From: a virus
Strand: one strand, 5' to 3'
Length of the DNA: 39,860 nt
Virus record (IMG/VR): IMGVR_UViG_3300037189_003789
Location: 1 to 39,860 of that record
Positions 24,301-36,300 of the stretch are shown one piece after another; within the stretch, counting starts at the first letter, position 1, and every line of letters begins with the position of its first letter. Made by a program: the position numbers and the translations under genes. The notes beneath the pieces were generated by a model. The model was not told the DNA's origin. It was given only the letters and a program-made list of their open reading frames with translations, and made no database searches.

Positions 24301-27300
24301 CCTGCATATATTCCTAAAATTTATCTAGATACTACTCTAGTTAATCCACAGAATGTAATTCAAGGGCACGATGGTAGTATTATTTTAGCCTATGGCGATT
24401 ACAGAGATGATTTAATTTTAGAATTAGAACTGCGCATCTTTAATAATATCAAAGTCAAGTACGATTCAACAATTTTTGATATCGGCAATGTAATCCCAGG
24501 ATATAATAGAAAGACCGATTACTCCTTATTAGAGTTTAATCAAGTATTAGCACCTGCATTTTATCAATGGTCCGGACTAGTTGGTATTGACTTTACACTA
24601 CCGTTGAGTTACGATCGTAGTAATCCGTTCACATTTAATTACTCGCAGGACGCGGCACCGAACCAGACAGCAACTCCGGGTTATTGGAGAGGTATATATC
24701 GTTGGATGTTTGATACCGATCGTCCGCATCTATGCCCTTGGGAAATGTTAGGATTCAGTGAAGAACCTACTTGGTGGGCCAGTGTGTACGGTCCTGCACC
24801 ATATACTAGTGATAATCTAGTCCTATGGGATGATTTAGCTACAGGCGCAGTGCGCCAGCCTGGGAAACCCTTAAAGGTATTAAGTAAGTATGCCAGACCT
24901 GTTTTAACTGGTCATATACCAGTTGATGAAAGCGGAAATCTATTAAGCCCGGCAAGATGCGGCCTAGCAACCGGATTGATGATAGCGAGTACCGGAAATG
25001 ATTTTGTATTCGGCGACGTTAGCCCAATAGAAGCTACATGGCGACGCAGTAGCTATTATCCATTTAGCGTAATAGTAGCTTCGATGTTATTAACACCTGC
25101 AAATACGTTCGGCATATTATTAGATAGATCTAGAATTGTTCGCAATCTTGCTGGACAACTTGTTTACTCTGATACAAACTTACGTATACAACCTGCCGAT
25201 GTTCTAATTCCAAGTGTATATACTAGCACAACTAGAGTACAAACTGCAGGTATTGTTAATTATATTGTTGATCTTATTTTAAATATTATCTTTAGTAATA
25301 ATCAAGATGCTTACAGATCATATCAATCAGATCTAATGGCACTAACTCCTCAGCTGAGTTATCGAATCGGAGCATTTACAAATCAAGATCAATTTAATCT
25401 ACTGTTAGAAAGTAAAACGCCATCGGCGACCGGCAGCGTCTTTATTCCAAAAGAAAGCTATAAAATATTTTTAAATTCGTCTAGCCCTACACAGAAGATT
25501 ACTTATAGCGGAGTTATAATTACAAAACTATCGAGTGGTTTTGAAATTAAAGGTTATAGTAAAACCCAACCGTACTTTTTCTACTTAGATTATATTGAAT
25601 CTGGAGTCGGAATAAATGTTGGAGGAATATCTGAAAGTTTTGTTACATGGACTACGGGTCAGCAATACATAATAGGACAAATAGTTAAATTTAATAATGC
25701 GTACTATAGAACAACTACAACTAATACAGCATCAACTAAGTTTAATCCTTCACACTTTGATGCATTATCAAGTTTACCAATAGTCGGCGGAGTTACAGCT
25801 AAGTTTAGAGATTCTTGGAATCGCACTACGGTTAAAGTTGCACCTTACGGCACACAGTTTTCTAGTGTGCAAGAAGTTGTAGATTTCTTATTAGGATATG
25901 AACAATATCTAACTGATCAAGGATTTGTCTTTGACGAATTTAACGAAAAATTAGAAGCAGTTGCAAACTGGTCCACTAGTGCTAAAGAGTTCATGTTCTG
26001 GACTACACAGAATTGGTCAACGGGTAGTACAGTGTGGGCAGATTGGATGCCGAACCAACCTTATAATTATAGTAGCATTGTACGATTCAACGGTAGTTAT
26101 TATAGTGCTCAATATAATATTCTTGCACAGGGAGATTTTGAAAGTACTCAATGGACATTGTTACCCGGTCTAAGCAATGTAGGTAGTAGTGTAATTAGTC
26201 TAAGCCCAGCAGCCAAGAACATAACATTTAATACAACACTAGCGGTTGTCGACGATATTAAAAATCCTTTTAATAGATATGAAATTTTTAAAGTAGACAG
26301 CACACCTATTCATCCCAATGAGCTAGACAGCTACAGAATTGGCAATACTGTTTCCTATAGCCCTCGTACTACAGACGGCATTTATTGCGCTAGTTTCTAT
26401 CTAATACAAAACGAACATGTGGCAATTATTAATAACGTAGATATATTCAACGATGTTATATATAATCCACCAAGCGGATATCGTAGAGAGCGTATTAAAT
26501 TATCTGGATATGTAACCGAAGGATGGTATGGCGGTTTAGATATTCCAGGATTTATATTCGATGGTGCTAAAGTACAAGGCTGGCAACCGTGGCAAGATTA
26601 TAACATGGCAGATGTTATAGCTTATCAAGGATACTATTATAGTGCTAACTCGTTCATTGCAGGATCTTCTACATTTACATCATCTCAATGGAATAGATTA
26701 TCAAAACAGCCATCTGCACAGCTAACTCCTAACTGGACTAACTCAGCTACTCAGTTTACAGATTTCTACGGACTAGAGATTGACAATTTTAATACACAGC
26801 AACAGGTATTTGCTCAACATCTAATCGGATATCAGAAGCGTCAATATCTTAATAATATAATACAAGATCCCGTAAGCGAATTTAAATTCTATCAAGGCAT
26901 GATACGTGATAAAGGTACACAGAACGTACTTAATCATTTGTTCGGAGTACTTAATGCAGATAAAGTTGAGAGTCTAACATTCTATGAAGAGTGGGCAATT
27001 CGTGTTGGACAATACGGCGCTTCTAACGCATTTGAAGATTTTGAAGTTATTATCGATCAAAACAAATATAAAAATAATCCCCAAGGCTATTACCTATCAA
27101 GTTCTTCAAACAATAATATCAGTTATACTATAAACCAACTAGTGCCAAATGACATCTATATTAAACCGTTAGGTTATAATAGTAAGCCATTTCCAATATT
27201 AACAACTGCTAAACAGTTCCTACGTAGTGCAGGTTATGTAAACCCTATTGATATTACCTATAATATAGGTTCTTTTGATCATATCTACGATACTGATTCT

Positions 27301-30300
27301 AACGGAAATCTAAAATATCCTGTATCCGGAATCGGTAACGGACAGTATATATGGACATCATTTAACGTTAATAGTTGGAACGTTTATAGATTTACAGATT
27401 TACAAATTCGTGTTACTAATGTAGTCTACACTTCAGATACAAAAACATTAACTATCACTACACAAAATTTAATTCCGATTAGTGTGGGAATGTATGTTGG
27501 TCTAGTGCAAGTTAATAGTATAGCAGGATTTTATAAGGTTACTAGTGTAAGTTTAAATTCCTTTACAGTAGTCAGCCCGTCTACTCTAGTAGTACCGTCA
27601 CCGTTTACACAAACTAGTCAGCTAGTAGTCTATGCATTAACTCCCCAGAGAGCAATATCTATAGACACAATTGATACTGTGTCGTTATCACATTTAGATC
27701 CTGGAACTCTTATCCGGACTGACGATTCTGGTAATGGCACTTGGGCAGTTTGGCAATATAACAGCGTGTATACTACACAAGATATACCTGATGTATCTCC
27801 GTCAACTAATTTTAACTTTGGTTCTAGTCTATCAGTTAATAGACAATCATCAATACTAGCAGTCGGCGATAGTCAAGGCTCGGTTTTAATGTATGATAAA
27901 GCTGGAACATCAGTTAAGTGGATAAGACGAGGATCAATCACTTCACCATTTATATCAAATAATGGCCCGATTACATCAAAACAAATTGCATCACTTTCAG
28001 CAATAAGTGATGACGGCACATGGTTGGTTACCGGAAGTCCATTTGCTGGTTATGCCGCCACTGCATATAAAGGAACCTATAATAGCAGTTTAACTTATCC
28101 TATTGATAGTATAGTTTCTGTTCAGAACTCTACAAACAACTATTCATATTACCAAGCTCTGAGAGCAGTACCAATAAACACAGTACCGACTAATGCAACC
28201 TATTGGTTCAAAGCACCGTACATCCCTGTAAGTAAATTATCGGGAACAGATTCGACATTAGCAGGACAAGGTGTTATTAGTATATACTTAAAAGATCTAG
28301 ACAATAATTATAATCTAATAGACACTATCGTTAGTCCTTTACCTGCCGCCAATGAACACTTTGGATCTAGTTTTGCATTTGGTAACAACAGCTTGTATGT
28401 AGGCGCTACTGGATACAACAATGGTGCTGGCCGAGTTTATAAATTATCATACACTACAACTGTACAGGTAACTACGCAATACAATCCAGTTGGTAGCCTA
28501 AATAGTATACTAGCAGTTAGTTCAACTAGCGGCATACGTGCCGGAATGATAGTACAGGGTAAAGGATTTACCAAGGGTCAAATTGTAGAAGCTGTGTTAA
28601 GCCCGACTACATTAAGTTTAAGCGGAACTCCGGATACAGGTGTTGTTCCGACCGGCATACTTAAATTTGTAACTAATAGTTGGACATACGATTGGAATGA
28701 AAATTATGTAGGCACAGCCTCTAGTGCATTAGGTACTAGCATTTCGACTAGTACAAATGCATCAACTCTTGCAATCACGTCAACCGGAACTGTACATATC
28801 TATAAAAACACCGGAAGTAGCATGATAGCATTGCCTTCGATAACAGGCAGTGATTCCTACTTTGGTCAAGGAGTAGCTGTATCACCCGACGGCAACTATA
28901 TTGCAATTTCTAATGATACCGAAGGAGTAGTAAGTCAAGCTGGCGGAGTAACGATATACTCATATACTAATGGTAGTTATACATCATATCAGACACTAGT
29001 AAATCATCGACCAGAGACTAACGGGTTGTTCGGCAATAAACTAGCATTTATGTCCGACAATACTATTGCGGTCTATAATAAAAACGGCGATAGTAAAATA
29101 ACTACAGGGTTTGATAATAACACTACAACCTTTGATAAAAAATCTACTAATTTTGTAACATTAGAAGTAAACAGCGGCCGAGTTGATGTTTATGATAGAT
29201 ATAATACCAAGTGGGTCTTCAGTGAAAGCCTTAAATCAACTAATCTTCCTAGTGACGGATATGGCACTGGATTCGCTGTAGGCTCTAATCAAATAATAGT
29301 AAGTGCACCAAATGCTACTGATCAAAGCCTAGCATCTGGTCTAGTGTACAGTTACGGAAAATCTGACGGCGCTTACTCTTGGTCTCAATATGAAAAACAA
29401 GACCTAGTTGCCGATGTTAGTAAAATTAAAAAGGCATTCTTATATAATAGAAAACTAGGAGAACTAGTAACTTATCTTGATATAGTTGACCCATTACAAG
29501 GTAAGATTCCTGGACCGGCACAAGAAGAATTAACCTATCAGACATTTTACGATCCTGCCAACTATTCATACAGCGACGAAACTATAGAGAGCGCAGTAGT
29601 TGATACTAATGCATTCTGGGCAGATCAGGAAGTTGGTCAACTTTGGTGGGATTTAAGAACTAGTAAATTCTTAGAAAATAACTTTGGAGATCCAGCATAT
29701 AGAAATAGTGCATGGAATACACTTGCACAAGGTGCTAGTATTGATATCTACGAATGGGTTTCTACAAACTTGTTACCAGCTAATTGGGATATTCAAGCAG
29801 ACACTCCAGAAGGCATAGCTATGGGTATTAGCGGTAAGAGTTTATACGGTAATTCTGCCTATAGTGTAACACAAGTGTATGACAACATCAGTAAGTCATT
29901 TAGAAATACCTATTATTTCTGGGTTAAAAATAAACGACTAGTGCCGCCAAATGTTAGCGGACGACACATGGCCGCCACTGGTATAGCATCGTTAATTGCT
30001 AATCCAAGAAGTCAAGGGTATACATGTTTAGCTATTACAGGGGTAGATTCGTTTAGTCTAATAAATGCCGCACAATATCTAAAAGGTACTGATGTAGTAC
30101 TAGCTGTAGAATATTGGACGATTGACAAAGTTGATCAAAATGTTCACAGTCAATGGAAGTTAATTAGCAATGACACATTAGTAAACTTGCCGAAGGATAT
30201 TGAACAAAAATGGTTTGATAGTTTATGTGGCTCCGACAGTGCCGGTCGTTCAGTACCCGATCCTGCGTTACCAGTTAAATTGCGTTACGGTATTGAAAAC

Positions 30301-33300
30301 CGTCCACGTCAAAGCATGTTTGTTAATCGTATCGAGGCTCTAAAAGAATTTATTGAGAGTGTTAATTTAATTCTAAGTACATATCAAACAACAGAACTAA
30401 GAGATATTAGTCCGTTAGAAAGATATGAACCAATTCCTAATGTAATCTACGGCCTGTATGATGCCGCCGTTGACACCTACGCAGAGCTTGTATATGCTAG
30501 TATTGGATCATTCTCATCTGCTACAGTAACACCGGTGATAGTTAATGGAAGTATAACAGGTATTAATATTATTAATTCCGGTAAAGGTTATGTAAATGCA
30601 CCGTATATTATGATCTCAGGATCAGGCACAGGCGCAAATGTACGTGCAATAATTAACACTCTAGGAGAAATTACCGGAGCGAAGATTATCAACGGAGGCA
30701 ACGGGTATAACATTAATACTCAGTGTTCAATACGTAGTTACTCAGTACTTGTTAATAGTGATGAGACTGCAGGTAATAGTTGGAGTATCTATTCATATGA
30801 TACTATGACAAACTTGTATTCTAAAGTGTTAACACAATCATACGACGTTCGAAATTATTGGACTTACAGAGATTGGTATTCTACAGGTTATAATCAATTT
30901 AGTGCACCTGATCTAACAGTTGATAATTTTGTAGATTTAAACACAGCACAAGATTTGTTCTTCCGACTAGCACGTGACGGTACCGAACAACCGGGCCAGC
31001 TAATCAAAGTTTTAAACGGCAATTCAGGAAAATGGGTGTTGTTATATAGATACTCAACTGTAATTTCAGTAGACTGGACTCAAAGTTATCAAGTAGTTGG
31101 TATACAGGATGGTACTATACAATTTAACAGTGATTTATATAAATTTGCCGGCACAGTTATTGGCTATGATTCTAATATTTTTGACAATGCAGACTTTGAC
31201 GTTCAGGCGAATGCAGAATTACGAATTATATTAAACACTATTAAGAATAACATATTAATTGAAGATCTTAAAAAGAATTATTTAGATTTATTTTTAAGCA
31301 GTCTCCACTATGCACATAGCGAACAGCCATTTATTGATTGGGCCTTTAAGACTAGTTTTGTACGAGCAACACATACTGTTGGAACTCTCAACCAACCAGT
31401 TAATTATCCAGTCGATAACTTAAGAAATTTCCAAGATTATGTTTCGGAAGTTAAACCTTATAGAACTAAGGTTAGAGAATATATCAGTCAATACACCGGT
31501 GTTGACACAGACCATAGTGCAGTTACAGACTTCGACCTACAACCCAACTATACAAATAATAGGATTAGACCAGTTGAAGCAACTTATTCAAATAATAGTA
31601 TAAGTGTAGTAGATCCGGCGATTCGAACATATCCTTGGAAGTTTTGGAATGATAATGTTGGATTTAGTATAACTGAAATTAAAATTGTTGACGGCGGCTC
31701 TGGCTATGCAAACATACCAGAAGTAATTATTAGTATGCCAACTGGTCCTAATTCGGTACCTGCTACCGCGGTTGCCTACATTACTAACGGCAAGGTCAAT
31801 AGGATCGTACTAACTAACATCGATCAATATGGTAGTGCAGGAAAAGGTTACTTATCTGCTCCTACAATAACAATTAATGGCGGATTAAACATAGATGGAG
31901 TTGCCGCTAAAGCTGTAGCAATTATTGGTAATAGTGTAGTACGATCAAATCTTACAGGATTACGTTTTGACCGTGTTAATCAAACTTATTACTTGGCAAA
32001 TTTACAGCAAGTAGATAGATTTAAAGGTACCGGTTCTCGACTACAATTTAGTTTGTCATGGGCACCAGATATACGTGCCGGCCAATCTAGTGTAACAGTT
32101 AATAGTATTCCTGTGCTTAGGGAATTATATACCTTAGCAACAGTTACATCTACATCTGCAGGATATACACAATATACAGGAAAGATTACATTTGTTACAG
32201 CACCTGCCGCGGGATCTTCTGTAGTAGTAACTTATAATAAATCACAAGATGTATTAACAGCTTCGGATCGTATACAATATTATTATAATCCAACAACCGG
32301 ACAACTAGGAAAAGACCTTACCCAACTAATGACTGGTGTCGATTACGGTGGAGTTATAGTCAGTGGGTTAGGATTTAATATTGCAGGCGGCTGGGGAGCT
32401 AGTCCGTATCTTACAGACTCTTGGGACAGCAGACCTGCGACCTTTAATGATTATGCAGTCCAAGTAGGAGCAAATACGCACGATTTTATTTTACCGTTTA
32501 CACCTCCTGTTGGAACAGCAATTAACATCTATTTTTCAAGACTAGTAACACAATCGTACACGTCGGATGGTGTTAGTACACAGTATGCATACGATTCTAC
32601 TTTACAAAATGTATCAGCAACTGTTGTATCGACTACTACTACAACAACAGTTACTACAACTTATATTACATCGGAAGTTATTAACGGAACAACTATTAAG
32701 AGTGGCGGGTATACACTACTAGTCGCTAGTACCGTAGGAATTGTGCCCGGCATGATTGTTAAAGGTACTGGTTTTTCAAAGAATCAAAAGGTAGTCAATG
32801 TAATTAATTCAACAACGCTGACTATAGATAATGTAGCTGATGGGTTCCCGTCAACTGACGAAGTTCTAACTTTTTCTAATATAGCTGGTAGTTTTATCTT
32901 AACAGTTGCTAGTACTTCAGGGCTAGTAGTAGGGGATATAGTAACCGCTACTGGTACAAGTAGTACAGCCTTTGCATACGGAACAGCGATTACAGCAATT
33001 AATTCTTCTAATTCTGTTACACTTAATCAGATTTTATATTCAACTATTGCATCCGGAACAACGATAACATTTACACAAAATCTAGTTGAGCCGACTACAG
33101 TGGTTATTAATGCGTCAGGAACAATCCAATTACTCCAAGCATACCCGGCAGGAAGCACAATTAATATTATCGGACAACGTCTTCCTGTGAGATTAGACGA
33201 TCCTCACTATGGACTAGTAGCTACTAGTACTTGGGCACCTGGTACTAACTATGCAATCAACAGTCTAGTACTAGTTGATAGTATTTCTTATATTTGTAAA

Positions 33301-36300
33301 AGAACTAACATTGCCGGGACTACGTTTGCCTTAGATTTCTCATTAGGATATTGGGCATTAATAAATTCAAACGCTATAATCCCAACTCCGGTGATTGGTG
33401 TAAGTGTAATCACTGACGTTGTAGATGGCGGTGCAGGAGGCGCAAGCCTGTCTATATCATTTAGTAGTGTAGTTGATTCTGGTACAGCATCTACTATCGA
33501 AGATACAATACTCGACGGTGGAATTATAAATGATTCACCGACAAATGTTATTGAAATTCCTGCAACATTTACAGTATTAGAGGGTGACGAATTTATCCTA
33601 AGAGAATCAACTAGCGATGGATCAGTACCAACTCCGGACGAGATCTACGACAGTAAGATAGATGGCGGAAATTTAATTTATTCAACAGCTACCGGCATCG
33701 CCGCAGACGACATTGTACTCGACGGCGACGGATTTGTCACACCGACATCGAGCCCAGCGACCGAAGAAGTAGTTCCTGGACAAGTTGTAGACACGTTAGC
33801 AATTAAAGTTTACGATAAATCTCCAAACGGTGCCGCAAATATTAAAGTGAATTCGTATCTAACAGACGGAGTAACTAAATCATTTGCCATCGGTCAAACT
33901 CCTAATAGTCCTAGAGCTGTAATAGTTAAACTAGGGACTAGTATAAAAACATACGGCACAGATTATACAGTTGATTATTCAAATAAATTAATCAACTTTA
34001 AAACTATTCCTAGCTTAGGACAATTAGTTACAGTATTCAGTATAGGGTTTAACGGAAATAATATTTTAGATCTAGACTACTTTATCGGTGACGGCGTTAC
34101 AACTGAATTTATAACTCGAGCTCCTTGGGTAACTTTAGTCACACCGTTAGTATATGTAAACGGAGTCTCAGCTACGGTTGAGTTATTTGAAACTGATACT
34201 ACGTATTCTTTCTCTCATGCTGTGGGACTTAGATTTTTAACGCCTCCTGCAATCGGTGCACTAATTAACTACATAATTGTCAGTGGAAGCCAACAAACTT
34301 TTGCTATTACCAAGACTGAAACAGTTATAACTACCGGAGCAAGTACATATACACTACAATATCCGATAGGCAAAACTCTACCAAACGAAAGTAATATGAT
34401 TGTTAGAGTTGACCAGTCAATATTACAAGCACCAATTAATAGTTACTATACAATTTCTAATAATAAACTTACCTACGTCGTTAACCCTTCTAAGTCATTG
34501 CCATATTCTACTGCTGTTACTGACATCTATGCCTATGCCGACGGAAATCGATTAACATTAGGTCGTGACTACACCGTTGACCCAGCTGGTATCTCGGTTA
34601 TTATTAATAATAATGTATACTCAACTTATGAAGGTAAACAATTAATTATAAGTATAATTTCAAATGACGGTTATAGTTATAACCCTAACACCAGTCAAAT
34701 TACATTTGCGCCAGGTGTTATCGTTGGAAACACACAAACTGTAGAAGTAGTTAGTAGTTATCTGCATGATACTTTAGATATCCAAAGAACTGCGGTTGAG
34801 TATTCTGCTTCTTATAGATTAACACCGGGCAGTATTGCTTTTTATCAATACAATGCAATCGGCGGCGGATTAATACAGCTTGATAGACCAGTTATCGATG
34901 CTAGCTATGTTTGGGTAACTAAAAATTCAGCGTTACTATCACCGGGTGTTGACTACAAACTAAATGATGACTTCCAAAGTTTACGTCTCACGCAACCAAT
35001 AACTACTGCAGATAGTTTAGAAATAATTACTTTTAGTAGCAATATACTACCTTCAAGCGGCATATCTTATATGCAGTTTAAAGATATGCTTAATCGAGTG
35101 ACTTATAGACGCTTGAATGCTAATAAGAGAACAGTATTAGCTGAAGATCTACGCTGGAATAGTACTCAAATAACAGTAGCCGATGCATCAGGGCTAGATC
35201 AACCAAACACTGCAAACAATAATCCTGGAGTGATTGAAATTCGCGGTGAACGAATAGAATACTTCCAAATAGATTATTCAACAAACATTCTAAGTCAGTT
35301 ACGTCGAGGCACACTAGGAACCGGAGTTTATAATATAAACAGAGCAGGATCGTTTGTACAGAACATCGGATCTAGCGAAACAATCCCATATGCTGATACA
35401 ACAATAACTGACACGGTAGCATCCTCAGGTCTTGGTACCCCTAGGGTATCAGGATCTATCATATCTACTACTTCCGAAGTAGTAGAACCGATTCCAAATT
35501 TTGCCATTATGACAACAGCTGGACAGCTATCAGTAACACCCGGTACCTACTATGTTGGTCAAGTAGTAGCTATGAGTGGTTATCCAATCCACGCTACTCT
35601 CACAGGAGTTACATCACTAGGAACCGCAGGTCAGTTCAGTTGTACAGCAAGTCCAAAAACACTAGTAGTAGGTCAGACTATAGTTGCTACAGGAATTACT
35701 ATAGCCGCAACACTTTCAAACATTGCTATTACTTCTACCAACGGACAATTCAGTTGCTCGTCGAGCCCAACGCCATTAGTCGTTGGACAACAGGTAACTA
35801 TGACCGGATTAGTAGTTGTAACACAGTCTATTACAGGTGTAGTAATCACAGGACCGGGAGGACAGTTTAGTTGTACGTCTTCACAAATACCTCTGGCAAT
35901 AGGCCAAACTATTACAATTTCTGGAAATTTTGGAGTAGGATCTAGTCAAGGAAGTATTACAGGATATACTAGTCCGTCTACCTATACTATTGTTTCTACT
36001 AATGGTAGAACATCATTTATTTTAGCTGTCATCGGAGGCGGTGCACTAACAACATCAATAGGAATTCCAACCGGATTGACCTATACACTAACAGCAGGAT
36101 CAGGTAGCATACAAAATTATCTTGCACCTGCAACTTATGTTATCAGCGAAACAAATGGTTCAACAACATTTACATTAAAAACTCTAGGTGGACAGCCTCT
36201 TGTAACCACAACAGGTATTCCGGCAGCGGCACCGACGATCGCTACAGGGTTAGGAATAAGTTTAACTGCTGGTACTATTACAGGATATTCTGGAACACAG

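Noticed and set aside
30530-31880. DNA-level tandem repeats as a possible CRISPR or recombination array
   Set aside because: The Gly-Tyr motif repeats are visible only at protein level with diverged DNA and no regular spacers; they are structural domains of the giant protein.
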